From: an uncultured Bacteroidales bacterium
GTDB lineage: Bacteria; Bacteroidota; Bacteroidia; Bacteroidales; UBA932
Length of the DNA: 52,525 bases
NCBI GenBank assembly: GCA_946408295.1
Contig: CAMJRT010000001.1
Coordinates: 1 to 52,525, forward strand
Direction: 5' to 3'
A model generated the notes under the pieces. The model saw only the letters and a program-made list of their open reading frames with translations, searched no databases and was not told the origin of the DNA. A program made the translations under genes and the position numbers. Below, piece by piece: positions 15,341 to 22,689 of this stretch. The first letter of the stretch is position 1. Each line of letters starts with the position of its first letter.

Positions 15341-16666
15341 CTACACCTCCAGATATGCGGCGATGCCGTCCATGATGGAAATTTCGTAGTGCTTGGATGC
15401 CGCGACCGTGGGGGCGGAACCGTCCGCCCAGGTGAGGCCGGCGGGCCAGATGATGGTCGGTGCGGACACACCCGTGTCGAACATCCAGAAGTAGTGATTC
15501 ACATTCCCGGTCACGGGCGATGCGAGGGAGAAGGTAATCGTCCCGGACAATGTTCCGAGCGAGTAAACAACATCCGGATCAAATCCTCCTACGGGTTGCG
15601 CCCCTCCGAGGACTTTTGAAAAATAGGCCGGGTGGTTGTGATTGAGGTCGAGGGTGATAGTATCGTTGTTGGAGATGACGATAATCACCGTACCATCGTA
15701 GGGGTCTGGCGTGAAGATGGACGAGAAACCGACACCCGGTTCTCCCGTGATGCCGTTCGCCACCGAGCCGGAATCGCTCCATTCCTCCCCGTCAAAGTTC
15801 CAGATGGCGTAGGGGTTTTCCGAGCCGACAAAGGCATAGCCGACTGTATCGCCTTCGGGAAGGTCCGAATCATCCGCGAACACCCCGTAGAACTTGCCGG
15901 ATAAGTTATGCACTTCGGCCTCTAACTGATTGAGATCATCACCGAGGCGCTTGCCCTCGGCGGCGCTCAGACCCTTCGTCGCGTCGTCAGTGGTGCGGTT
16001 GTTCACCAGTTCGTAGGGATATTCCACGGAGGAACCGGTGTTGCCCTGGTCGCCCTTCGGGATGACGAGGTTAAGCACAGGCGCGGCGGCGGTGCCTGTG
16101 ATGGTCGCGGCTGCGGAAGATCCGGCGGCTCCGGTCTGGACGGTTCCGATGGAGAAGTCAGGCGTCGCGCCAGTATCTCCCGTATCGCCTTTCGGGATTA
16201 CTATGTCTCCGCTTCCGAGCAGGCTCGTCTGGTTGATGGTCTTGATATTCGTTCCGGAGACCAGAGTGTCCTGCTTGCCGGAAACATCTGGGATAACTCC
16301 GCTCGCGAGATCGGATGCCGGGATACCGCCTGCGGGTTTCGTATAGAGTCCGCTCACATCCGGTACGACACCGCTGGCAAGGTCGCTGGCAGGGATACCG
16401 CCGGACGGCTTGCTGTAAGTGCCGGCCCCAATGTTCGTCCGGGCTTGCTCCTTCTGCGAGGTGGTAAGGGACTGCGAGGTGTATTTCACGGCCTCCGGGT
16501 CGGAGCCTTCACCGCTGCCGCTTTGCGCGGCCTCGTTGATGGCCGCGACAAGGTTGTTCTTCGCGGTGGTGTTCAAGTTGGAAAGGTTGCCAATGGAGTT
16601 GCGCGCCTCCTCGTCCTTGAGCGAGATGGGAACCCCACCGACAATAACCTGTTTAGCGTCACTCAT
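15341..16666 (-). CDS. Tail fibre with collagen-like and GGIPASDL repeats (441 aa)
   Basis: N-terminal virion-attachment part (MSDAKQVIVGGVPISLKDEE), the phage-fibre motif TTSQKEQARTNIG, then two copies of GGIPASDLASGV and short collagen-like G-x-y stretches (PKGDTGDTGATP, PKGDQGNTG). The C-terminal half is beta-rich and probably trimeric. The arrangement is that of a trimeric fibre whose tip recognises the host. Confidence 0.7.
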   Translation of the reverse strand: MSDAKQVIVGGVPISLKDEEARNSIGNLSNLNTTAKNNLVAAINEAAQSGSGEGSDPEAVKYTSQSLTTSQKEQARTNIGAGTYSKPSGGIPASDLASGVVPDVSGLYTKPAGGIPASDLASGVIPDVSGKQDTLVSGTNIKTINQTSLLGSGDIVIPKGDTGDTGATPDFSIGTVQTGAAGSSAAATITGTAAAPVLNLVIPKGDQGNTGSSVEYPYELVNNRTTDDATKGLSAAEGKRLGDDLNQLEAEVHNLSGKFYGVFADDSDLPEGDTVGYAFVGSENPYAIWNFDGEEWSDSGSVANGITGEPGVGFSSIFTPDPYDGTVIIVISNNDTITLDLNHNHPAYFSKVLGGAQPVGGFDPDVVYSLGTLSGTITFSLASPVTGNVNHYFWMFDTGVSAPTIIWPAGLTWADGSAPTVAASKHYEISIMDGIAAYLEV

Positions 16667-16688
16667 ATCGTCATGTTTTATTTTGTTC

Positions 16689-17360
16689 CTAACTGAAGAC
16701 TATTGATTCCGTCGCGGAGTTGTAGGAAACGGTCGTGGCCGATTCCGGGAAGATGAGGGATTCGGTTACGGGGTCGTATTCCAACGCCAGCGCGTCGAGT
16801 ATTCCGATGTTCGCCCTTGCCTGTGCCTGCTGGGAGGCGGAAAGCGCCTGGGGGCTGCACCTTACGACGTCCGCTACGTCCTCCACCTGCAAGGCCGTGT
16901 CGGCCTTATCAAGCGAAGTCCTCACCGAAAGCGCGAGGTCTGCCTTCGGGATTCCGTAGTTCGGTTTCTGGTACGCCCTCGCGGCAGCAGCCGCTCCGGA
17001 ACGGATTGCGTCAAGGTCGGTGATGATGTCCTGCTTCCCGGCGATCATCCGCTCGATGTCCTCGGGGATAAGACCGCCTTCGGAACCACCGCCGAGCGCG
17101 GAAATTCGGCTGTCCGCGCTCATAAACTTGATCTTCCACCCCTCCGGCGCAAGGAACTCCCGATTCGTCGCATCGTACATTACATACGGCTCCTCCTTCA
17201 TCTTCGCGTTCTGCGAGATGAAAAGGGTCCCGTTGTTCACGACGACGGAATAGAGCGGGTAAAGCCTGCCCGGTTTCCACCTACCCTCGAAGTGTTCCTT
17301 CGGTGAGGTCTTGATGTACCGGATGAAAAATTCCTCGTCTATGTTCGCGTTCTGTGCCAT
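16689..17360 (-). CDS. Fibre-base / adaptor protein (223 aa)
   Basis: Residues 1-85 hold a WKPGRLYPLYSVVVNNGTLF segment like that found in fibre-attachment or baseplate proteins. The centre is coiled, and the C-terminal part contains SASQQAQARANIG, the same motif as in the 441-aa fibre. It is probably a fibre adaptor that trimerises with its neighbour. A GIPKADLA unit also echoes the GGIPASDL repeat next door. Confidence 0.6.
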   Translation of the reverse strand: MAQNANIDEEFFIRYIKTSPKEHFEGRWKPGRLYPLYSVVVNNGTLFISQNAKMKEEPYVMYDATNREFLAPEGWKIKFMSADSRISALGGGSEGGLIPEDIERMIAGKQDIITDLDAIRSGAAAAARAYQKPNYGIPKADLALSVRTSLDKADTALQVEDVADVVRCSPQALSASQQAQARANIGILDALALEYDPVTESLIFPESATTVSYNSATESIVFS

Positions 17361-17369
17361 ATCGTAAGA

Positions 17370-17711
17370 CTAATTAGCCAGGCTGTCCGACGTGCGGCTG
17401 GCGAGTTCCTTCAATTCGTCCTTCTCCTCTTCCTCCGGCCCGTCGTTCACGGGTTTCTGGATGAGTTTCGGAAGTACATACGGCGCGAGTTTCGCGATGG
17501 TGTCGCAACGGTCCTTCGCGCTCATCTCCGAAAGGTCCTTCTTGATCTGCGGAAGTTCCTCGCGGATGAGTTCGGTCAGTTTGATGCGCAGGTCCTCGGA
17601 GTTCTCCTCCATCATCCTGCGCCTCGCTTTCTTCGCAGCCTTCTCGGCGACCTTCGCCTGCTGCATCTCAATCTGGGTAGGCACTACGGCCTTGACGGTC
17701 TTTCTCGGCAT
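17370..17711 (-). CDS. Charged coiled-coil protein (113 aa)
   Basis: Basic helical N-terminus (QQAKVAEKAAKKARRRMMEE), a motif SAKDRCDTIAKLAPYVLPKL, and a long acidic tail. The 'LPYVLPK' type motif is seen in small packaging or regulatory proteins of Bacteroidetes phages, so a small-terminase-like role was considered, but its place among connector and fibre genes argues for a structural or assembly role. Not resolved. Confidence 0.5.
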   Translation of the reverse strand: MPRKTVKAVVPTQIEMQQAKVAEKAAKKARRRMMEENSEDLRIKLTELIREELPQIKKDLSEMSAKDRCDTIAKLAPYVLPKLIQKPVNDGPEEEEKDELKELASRTSDSLAN

Positions 17712-17713
17712 GG

Positions 17714-18244
17714 CTAAAACAGTTTTGCGGGCAGGAACGGAGGACCGAACGGCTGGAGCGGCCTCGCGTTCACGTCCGGACGGCCACGGAGGTCGGACAG
17801 GATCTCGTCCTCCATGTCCTCCAGGTCCTTCGCGGTGTCGGTTGTGGGGATTCCCGCGTACCTGTACCAGTCGTACAGGGTTCCGCGGATGATATACTCG
17901 TGGAGTAGGTCCTTGATGGCCTCCATCATCTCCGTCCGGAAGTCGTCCGGGACGCGGAAAACGTAGAGGTAATCCGGGAACGGGGACTTCGGGCGGTTGG
18001 TGAAGGTGTGGGACGGGACCTCGGTCACGAGATAGCGGACGAGCCGCTTGCGTATTCTCGCGTCTCGGTAGTCCCGGTAGCGCGTGATGATTTCCGCGTC
18101 CAGACCCTCCTGCGTGTCCGACGTGACGGCATCCTTGCCCGTCTCGTTCAGGTTCTGTAAGGACGCCTCCATGCGCTTGTAGGTGCGCTGGTCTATGTCG
18201 TTGTCAAGGAGAGCCTTCGACAACGTGATGGTAAGGTCTTTCAT
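17714..18244 (-). CDS. Head-tail connector-type protein (176 aa)
   Basis: Starts MKDLTITLSKALLDNDIDQR and is helical, with a beta segment in the middle (PDYLYVFRVPDDFRTEMMEA) and a proline-rich tail. It overlaps the upstream gene by four bases (ATGA). Size, charge and position between the first gene of the operon and the fibres suggest an adaptor or tail-completion protein; no family recognised. Confidence 0.5.
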   Translation of the reverse strand: MKDLTITLSKALLDNDIDQRTYKRMEASLQNLNETGKDAVTSDTQEGLDAEIITRYRDYRDARIRKRLVRYLVTEVPSHTFTNRPKSPFPDYLYVFRVPDDFRTEMMEAIKDLLHEYIIRGTLYDWYRYAGIPTTDTAKDLEDMEDEILSDLRGRPDVNARPLQPFGPPFLPAKLF

Positions 18245-18705
18245 CGGTCGAGGTATTTGGGCGGTCTCTTCTGGCGGAGCATGGCCTCCAGCGAGGCGAT
18301 GCCGTTCGCCGCGAGGGATGCGTGCTGCTTGGAAAGGTCCGTCTGTGAGACGGACGCATAGAACTTGTGCAGGGTAAGGTCCACCGCGATCTCGTGGAGT
18401 TTCTGCGCGAGGGCCTTCTCCTTACCGTAGAGGCGTCTTGCCCCGCCCTGCACGACGAACGTCAGTTCCTCCGCATCGGTGAGGAGGTTGTCCGCCTCGT
18501 CCACGCCCGGAGCATCGAGGAACCGGTAGCACTCCTGGACGAGGACGGAGACGGCCGCCGCAAGGTCGCGCTTGACCTCCCCCAACTTCTCCGTACCCGC
18601 CTCGATGCGGTAACGGACGGTAGGGTCCGGCACGTTGGCAACCTCCAGGTGGGACTTCGTTCGGACGTCGTTGATTATCTTTGCGGTATTAAGTCTGATT
18701 TCCAT
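18241..18705 (-). CDS. Helical connector-type protein (154 aa)
   Basis: Helical throughout (VKRDLAAAVSVLVQECYRFL, then KEKALAQKLHEIAVDLTLHK). It resembles small helical adaptor proteins under the portal, but only by size and context. Its start abuts the stop of the gene before it. Confidence 0.5.
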   Translation of the reverse strand: MEIRLNTAKIINDVRTKSHLEVANVPDPTVRYRIEAGTEKLGEVKRDLAAAVSVLVQECYRFLDAPGVDEADNLLTDAEELTFVVQGGARRLYGKEKALAQKLHEIAVDLTLHKFYASVSQTDLSKQHASLAANGIASLEAMLRQKRPPKYLDR

Positions 18706-19151
18706 TACTCGATGGGGAACTTACGGGTTCGCAAAAGGGTAACGAGGCGGTTCATGGAAGCCTCGGTCTCTACGGAGACAATCTTCGCATACTCCGCGAA
18801 CGAGCGGTAAACCAGCCAACTCGCGGTCGTGGAAAGCACGACGTACCTCCGGATCTCGTCCTTCGCCACGTCGGCGGTTTCGTCGTCGAAGTCGGGGAGA
18901 TAGAAACCGAGTATATGTTTGTCGCGGTGTTGCCAATAGCCACACTCTCCAGCGAAACGCGCCTGCACGGCCCGGAATGAATCGGAGATAAAACCTGATA
19001 TGGTCGGTTCGTCGTTTGTGTGGACCTTCAGCGCGTCATAGGCGGAACCGCCGTCCTGGAAACGCAAGAAAGCGGCGTGACGGGAGATTTCCCCGTCAAT
19101 CCGGTCCATGATTTCGGAGATTCCGAACTCAAAAGTGAGATTGGTATCCAT
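18705..19151 (-). CDS. First gene of the connector/fibre operon (148 aa)
   Basis: Begins MDTNLTFEFGISEIMDRIDG at ATG 19151; a longer form from TTG 19160 is unlikely because the promoter -7 box ends at 19158. Mixed alpha/beta with an aromatic stretch (GYWQHRDKHILGFYLPDF) and a C-terminal helix. Probably a virion component. Late promoter-like element 2 places the transcription start at about the ATG, so a leaderless mRNA is expected. Confidence 0.55.
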   Translation of the reverse strand: MDTNLTFEFGISEIMDRIDGEISRHAAFLRFQDGGSAYDALKVHTNDEPTISGFISDSFRAVQARFAGECGYWQHRDKHILGFYLPDFDDETADVAKDEIRRYVVLSTTASWLVYRSFAEYAKIVSVETEASMNRLVTLLRTRKFPIE

Positions 19152-19157
19152 ACGAAA

Positions 19158-19202
19158 CAAAGATAATTAAGCGGTCGGGGTATAGCCGTCTCTATTTGAC
19201 CC
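19158..19202 (-). promoter_or_regulatory. Late promoter-like element 2
   Basis: On the minus strand: GGGTCAAATAG (19202-19192), 25 bases, TTATCTTTG (19166-19158), with a perfect TAnnTTTG box. It fills the gap between the DUF1064 gene and the 19151 start and would drive the long connector-fibre-membrane operon down to 10556. Confidence 0.65.
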
Positions 19203-19591
19203 TATCTCTTCAGCACAACCTCCGTAATCGCTATCCCCTTGAAGGCCAGCATCATCTTCTTCTTCAGGCAGTAGTCGGCGAGTTTCCGCGTGTACGCGCT
19301 CTTGGTGTCCACCACCACCTCGCGGCCTTCCGCATCCTCGTACACGAAGTCGGCATAGTAGTTCGTGGCCCTCTGCAACTGCCGCCTTACCACCTTATCC
19401 TTCGTCTTGAGGTGTACCACCCGTTCCTCCCATACAGCGGGTATGAGTTCATAGGGGACCTGCCGGCGGAGATTGGTTATCTTCCCGTCCGCCTCCTCCC
19501 TTTTGAGGTGAATCCAGTAGTCACGCTCATACTCGGAATCGAACTTGATACCTTCGTAGATGCAGACCTTATTCTTGTATTTGGACGGCAT
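19202..19591 (-). CDS. DUF1064-type phage endonuclease (129 aa)
   Basis: Matches the known layout of DUF1064 (PD-(D/E)xK-like phage nucleases): KYKNKVCIYEGIKFDSEYER at the start, an aliphatic/aromatic segment, then ATNYYADFVYED with Asp81 and VVVDTKSAYTRKLADY with Asp95 and Lys97. The N-terminal Glu20/Glu22 complete a plausible metal site. Such proteins are thought to cut branched or host DNA; the exact substrate is unknown. It is the last gene in the lysis transcript. Confidence 0.8.
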   Translation of the reverse strand: MPSKYKNKVCIYEGIKFDSEYERDYWIHLKREEADGKITNLRRQVPYELIPAVWEERVVHLKTKDKVVRRQLQRATNYYADFVYEDAEGREVVVDTKSAYTRKLADYCLKKKMMLAFKGIAITEVVLKR

Positions 19592-19598
19592 AACGGTA

Positions 19599-19961
19599 CT
19601 ATAACACCCTCCACGTCACGTTGCTGAATACGCTGTTGAACATCTCGAGATCTTCAAACACCCAAAGTATCTTCGGCTCAATCTCCAGATACTTCTCGTC
19701 CGGGATGACCGGCTCCGGCCCGATGCCGGGAGCGCATACCATCGAAGACCAGGCGTATAACGAGCCTACCTTTCCGAACCCGACCGTTGACTTCCATTGA
19801 ACGATTTCCGCCTGGGCTGCCAACGCCGGCTCGCTCCTGCCGAACGAGGCCGTAACATTATCAGCAATCAGTGACGAATTTGCATAGAGCGACCCGGCCT
19901 TCTTCACGGACGTGATTACGTCCGAAGACACCTTCTTTATATGTACTTCAATACAGGCCAT
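19599..19961 (-). CDS. Hypothetical virion-type protein (120 aa)
   Basis: Start ATG 19961 (MACIEVHIKKVSSDVITSVK) forms ATGA with the stop of the upstream gene. The centre is Ser/Ala-rich beta (SLYANSSLIADNVTASFGRS), and the C-terminus (LWVFEDLEMFNSVFSNVTWR) is aromatic, in the style of small beta-sandwich virion or fibre-associated proteins. Confidence 0.5.
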   Translation of the reverse strand: MACIEVHIKKVSSDVITSVKKAGSLYANSSLIADNVTASFGRSEPALAAQAEIVQWKSTVGFGKVGSLYAWSSMVCAPGIGPEPVIPDEKYLEIEPKILWVFEDLEMFNSVFSNVTWRVL

Positions 19962-20275
19962 CAGACCGCGTAAACATTCGCGAACCATTCAATGACGTAC
20001 ACCTCGCTCCTAATTCCCCTCGGCATATCTCTGTCCGGAACCCTCGCGGTAACGACGGCCTTCACCTTCCCTACCCCGAGTTCCCTGGTATCGAAAAAGA
20101 AATAGAAATTCCCATCATCGTCCTGGAACGTGTCCTTCTTTCCTATGCGGACGGACCCCTTGCTCCCTTTAAGGACGATCTCGAAATCGTCTGTATTCAT
20201 ACTGAATCCGTCGCCAACTATTTCAAGGGAGAATTTCGGCGTGGAGCCGTAGTATATCCTGTCGCTATTTTCCAT
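19961..20275 (-). CDS. Beta-sandwich-like small protein (104 aa)
   Basis: MENSDRIYYGSTPKFSLEIV and repeated strand patterns (DDFEIVLKGSKGSVRIGKKD, FYFFFDTRELGVGKVKAVVT) give an Ig-like fold. It is coupled to the 120-aa gene downstream, and the two probably act together as minor virion proteins. No enzyme motif. Confidence 0.5.
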   Translation of the reverse strand: MENSDRIYYGSTPKFSLEIVGDGFSMNTDDFEIVLKGSKGSVRIGKKDTFQDDDGNFYFFFDTRELGVGKVKAVVTARVPDRDMPRGIRSEVYVIEWFANVYAV

Positions 20276-20282
20276 ATTTGCG

Positions 20283-20687
20283 TCATAATTTAATGATGGA
20301 GAGTATCGGTTTCCTGAATATCCACACTAACGCAGCCACCAGAAGACCGACCAGCCACCAGAAAGCGCCTATCTTCGCCTTCTGCCCGGCGGTCAGTTCC
20401 TTCTCGACCTTCTTCTCCACGGTCGTCGTGTCGTGTACCTCGCGAACGAGGACGGAATCCCTCCAGCGGTCGCGGTAAACGTACCTGTCGCGGTATTCGT
20501 AATGGTGGACGGTATCACCCTTGACGTATTCGCGGATATAGACGGAATCGTGCCGGATGGTCGTGTCGCGGTGATGCACGTCTCGGTACTCCACCTGTGT
20601 CACCACCCGCTCCACTATCTTCGGCGAGCAGGACGCAAGGAGCAGGAAGGCTACTCCGAAGGCGGCGATATGACGGTTACGGTCCAT
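20283..20687 (-). CDS. Spanin, one-piece (u-spanin) type (134 aa)
   Basis: Residues 1-20 are a lipoprotein signal (FGVAFLLLASC, lipidation at Cys20). A charged, strand-forming periplasmic region with RDRYVYRDRWRD repeats follows, then a C-terminal transmembrane helix (about 108-125, WLVGLLVAALVWIF). An outer-membrane lipid anchor plus an inner-membrane C-terminal anchor is the definition of a u-spanin such as T1 gp11. It would fuse the two membranes in the last step of lysis. Context supports this: holin-like and endolysin genes are just upstream. Confidence 0.75.
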   Translation of the reverse strand: MDRNRHIAAFGVAFLLLASCSPKIVERVVTQVEYRDVHHRDTTIRHDSVYIREYVKGDTVHHYEYRDRYVYRDRWRDSVLVREVHDTTTVEKKVEKELTAGQKAKIGAFWWLVGLLVAALVWIFRKPILSIIKL

Positions 20688-20788
20688 CCTTCAAATCCGA
20701 GGTTGGTGCGGGCGAACTCATAGGCGGTTGCGTAGTCCTCATAGGGGCCGTAAGCAGCCTCCGTGGAAGTGATTACCCAGTAGTTCAT
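20651..20788 (-). CDS. Small protein in the lysis cassette (45 aa)
   Basis: MNYWVITSTEAAYGPYEDYA then TAYEFARTNLGFEGWTVTVI. It begins four bases inside the end of the endolysin gene (ATGA) and its 3' end overlaps the spanin start by 37 bases in another frame. Soluble, aromatic, with no membrane segment. The tight coupling supports a real gene; a lysis modulator is a guess. Confidence 0.5.
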   Translation of the reverse strand: MNYWVITSTEAAYGPYEDYATAYEFARTNLGFEGWTVTVISPPSE

Positions 20789-21234
20789 GCCGTGAACTCT
20801 ATGACTTTCTGCCCGGGTTTGGAACCGTCCGGCCGGACGTCCACATGCAGCCAGGAGACCCCCTTCTCCAGCCGTACCGGACACGGGAGCAGGTGCGCGT
20901 TCTCCTTTATCTTCTGCCTCGCCTGCTCCGCTGTCATGCCGCTGATGGTGAAATCCCCGGCCTTGCCGAGACAATGAGCGGATAGGTACACCGTGGACTT
21001 GTCCCGGACCATCTGGCACCGGTTGCAACGGAGGCCGCGCTGTTTCTTCGTGTTTCCGTTGCACCACATGGCCTTCTTGATGATGTCGCGGCGGATGATG
21101 AGCAAGGCGTGCAGGAAGTCCGTATCGAGGAAGTCCCAGGACTGCTCCCCCCACTTCCTGAAAGTGTGGTCGCAGACCAGTTCCTCCGCATCGAAGTACG
21201 GACGGATGGCGGTAAGAATCTCCTGCCTCGTCAT
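20785..21234 (-). CDS. Endolysin, peptidase M15 family (149 aa)
   Basis: The zinc-peptidase signature is complete: SAHCLGKAGDF (His87, Asp94) and SWLHVDVR (His130, with Asp132). This is the VanY/M15A fold used by phage endolysins to cut D,D- or L,D-peptide bonds in peptidoglycan. No signal peptide, so release depends on the holin. It overlaps its neighbours by four bases on each side, in the order holin-like, endolysin, small protein, spanin. Confidence 0.85.
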   Translation of the reverse strand: MTRQEILTAIRPYFDAEELVCDHTFRKWGEQSWDFLDTDFLHALLIIRRDIIKKAMWCNGNTKKQRGLRCNRCQMVRDKSTVYLSAHCLGKAGDFTISGMTAEQARQKIKENAHLLPCPVRLEKGVSWLHVDVRPDGSKPGQKVIEFTA

Positions 21235-21506
21235 TCCTCCCCTCCTTCTTCCTTCTCGATAACCTCGCGCATGAACCGCTGGTTCTCGGTCCTCAATTTC
21301 GTCAGTTCACTGTTGAGGTACATGCCTACGCCGAGGACGGAGGCCGTATAGACAAGGGCCTGCCCCAAGATCCAGAGTACGGAATCGTGTACCTCTCCCT
21401 TCGGTGGAAGGAGGAAACCGGCGATTGTCAATCCCCACCCTGCAAGGAAAGCCCCCGCCGCGGTGACGATGGCGAATTTCGTCTTAATGTCCAATTTCGC
21501 CCACAT
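21231..21506 (-). CDS. Holin-like protein (91 aa)
   Basis: Starts at ATG 21506 (MWAKLDIKTKFAIVTAAGAF). Two transmembrane segments (FAIVTAAGAFLAGWGLTIAG and LWILGQALVYTASVLGVGMY) and a charged coiled C-terminus (NSELTKLRTENQRFMREV) form a class II holin layout. It is first in the lysis cassette, 25 bases after late promoter-like element 3. Confidence 0.7.
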   Translation of the reverse strand: MWAKLDIKTKFAIVTAAGAFLAGWGLTIAGFLLPPKGEVHDSVLWILGQALVYTASVLGVGMYLNSELTKLRTENQRFMREVIEKEEGGEE

Positions 21507-21510
21507 AGTT

Positions 21511-21540
21511 CTATCTTTGCTTCTTCGTAAGCAAAGATAG
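21511..21540. promoter_or_regulatory. Perfect 10-bp inverted repeat over the lysis promoter
   Basis: CTATCTTTGC, a 10-base loop, then GCAAAGATAG. The right arm contains the -7 box of late promoter-like element 3. The left arm lies in the expected 5' leader of the holin mRNA. It could be an operator for a dimeric repressor. Confidence 0.5.
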
Positions 21541-21576
21541 CACTCACGCAAGCGCCTTATGGGTGCTATTTGACCC
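21532..21576 (-). promoter_or_regulatory. Late promoter-like element 3 (lysis cassette)
   Basis: On the minus strand: GGGTCAAATAG (21576-21566), 25 bases, CTATCTTTG (21540-21532) with a perfect TAnnTTTG. No TTTG is present 19 bases upstream of the -7 box, so the upstream GGGTCAAATAG site seems to replace the usual -33 box. Confidence 0.65.
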
Positions 21577-21660
21577 CACGGCAGTGTTCGCAACCCAATT
21601 CGCATACCACCTCCGCAAGAGCCATCGCCGCGTCCCCGGAGATGTAGGCAGGGGATTTGC

Positions 21661-21691
21661 TTTCAAAATCAAAATATAAATCGTATATTTG
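21661..21691 (+). promoter_or_regulatory. Host-type promoter of the HNH gene
   Basis: TTTC (21661-21664), 19 bases, TATATTTG (21684-21691), a good Bacteroidetes vegetative promoter. Transcription would begin near 21696, at the first base pair of the structured leader. Confidence 0.5.
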
Positions 21692-21695
21692 CACA

Positions 21696-21752
21696 GCGAG
21701 ATAGGAAGGAGTAGCTACCTTCCGACAAGGGTACACCAATCGCCCTTCTCGC
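21696..21752 (+). ncRNA. Structured RNA leader, three-way junction
   Basis: Three perfect stems can form together: GCGAG 21696-21700 with CTCGC 21748-21752; GGAAGG 21704-21709 with CCTTCC 21718-21723; AAGGG 21727-21731 with CCCTT 21743-21747. A TTTT tract follows. It begins at the predicted start of transcription and ends 24 bases before the first possible start codon of the HNH gene. A direct repeat AAATGATTGGTA (21758-21769, 21775-21786) follows. A regulatory leader or short ncRNA is likely; the family is not recognised. Confidence 0.5.
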
Positions 21753-21788
21753 TTTTCAAATGATTGGTAGTTATAAATGATTGGTAAT

Positions 21789-22394
21789 ATGATTAACGAG
21801 ATTTGGAAACCCGTAGTTGGGTTTGAGGGCTTGTACGAAGTTTCTTCTTACGGAAGGGTAAGAACCGTTCCTCACTACACAATGAGGGGAAAATCGGAAC
21901 ACGCCGAGGTGAAGGAGCGTGTATTGAAATTCTTTCTATCGAAGAAGGGATATTATTGCATTAAATTACGAAAAGACGGGATAGCCATCCATAAAAGAGT
22001 TCACCGTCTTGTCGCGGAGGCGTTCATTCCTAACCCGGAGAATAAACCGCAAATAGACCACATTGACACTGATAAACTAAACAATGTAGTCTCAAACTTA
22101 CGGTGGGCAACGCCGTCGGAGAATAAAAATAACGACCTAACAAGAGCCCATCATTCTCATGTTCAGTCGCAAGCAGATGTTATTGAAAAATGTATGTCCG
22201 GAAGAGCGGCTAATGGCGGTAAAACAAGGAGAAGAGCAGTTCGTCAATACGACAAGAACGAAAACCTTGTTGCGGAATATTCAAGTATGGCAAACGCACA
22301 GAGGGCAACCGGTATAAAAACGAGTTTCATTTCTTCCGCGTGTTCTGGGAAGATCCATTTTGCCGGCGGATATCGCTGGGAATACGCAGACTAA
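21789..22394 (+). CDS. HNH homing endonuclease (NUMOD4-HNH)
   Basis: ATG 21789 gives MINEIWKPVVGFEGLYEVSS, the typical start of the NUMOD4 domain; ATG 21777 would add four residues. The HNH core is KRVHRLVAEAFIPNPENKPQ followed by IDHIDTDKLNNVVSNLRWAT, with the metal-binding DH and N residues. A C-terminal NUMOD1-like segment (DKNENLVAEYSSMANAQRAT) ends in GGYRWEYAD. It is a free-standing mobile nuclease gene inserted, on the opposite strand, between the Gly-rich gene and the lysis operon. Confidence 0.9.
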   Translation: MINEIWKPVVGFEGLYEVSSYGRVRTVPHYTMRGKSEHAEVKERVLKFFLSKKGYYCIKLRKDGIAIHKRVHRLVAEAFIPNPENKPQIDHIDTDKLNNVVSNLRWATPSENKNNDLTRAHHSHVQSQADVIEKCMSGRAANGGKTRRRAVRQYDKNENLVAEYSSMANAQRATGIKTSFISSACSGKIHFAGGYRWEYAD

Positions 22395-22395
22395 A

Positions 22396-22551
22396 TCAGC
22401 CGTTACCGAAGAAAAGGCCGAGGAGGAAACCGAGGATTCCACCGCCCCAGCCAGCGCCGTTGCCGAAAAGACCGCCATTGTTCATGGCCATCCAGGCAGG
22501 CACAGTACCCCCGTTGTTTTCGGGAGTGTAAACTACTGTCTCGTTTGCCAT
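22396..22551 (-). CDS. Small Gly-rich hydrophobic-tail protein (51 aa)
   Basis: MANETVVYTPENNGGTVPAW is followed by Gly/Asn-rich sequence and a hydrophobic Gly-Leu-Phe tail (GGILGFLLGLFFG). Such proteins begin with the same MANExVVYTPEN pattern in other gut phages as far as I recall, often in the tail region. It may be a small virion or membrane protein. Its start lies after a terminator, so it may depend on read-through or an unseen promoter. Confidence 0.55.
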   Translation of the reverse strand: MANETVVYTPENNGGTVPAWMAMNNGGLFGNGAGWGGGILGFLLGLFFGNG

Positions 22552-22564
22552 AGCAAATAGGATT

Positions 22565-22618
22565 AAAAAATTGAACTTTGCACCGGACGGACGAATCCGC
22601 CACTGATGCAAAGTTCAA
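22565..22618 (-). terminator. Terminator of the large fibre gene with UUCG hairpin
   Basis: On the minus strand TTGAACTTTGCA (22618-22607) pairs perfectly with TGCAAAGTTCAA (22582-22571), followed by TTTTTT. Inside the loop CGGA-TTCG-TCCG forms a stable tetraloop hairpin. It lies about 70 bases after the 1,259-aa fibre stop. Confidence 0.75.
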
Positions 22619-22689
22619 CAATCCGGTATGCCTATGGAAACCTGTTACAACTTATTGCTTATAGGTTGATTGTGAGGATATTCCGCGTA

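Noticed and set aside
17370..17711. Small terminase call for the coiled-coil protein
   Set aside because: It is far from terL and in the connector/fibre operon; the 30312 gene is a better candidate by position.
22571..22618. 12-bp inverted repeat considered as transposon ends or an attachment site
   Set aside because: It encloses only 24 bases, contains a UUCG hairpin and is followed by T6 on the minus strand, which fits a terminator.
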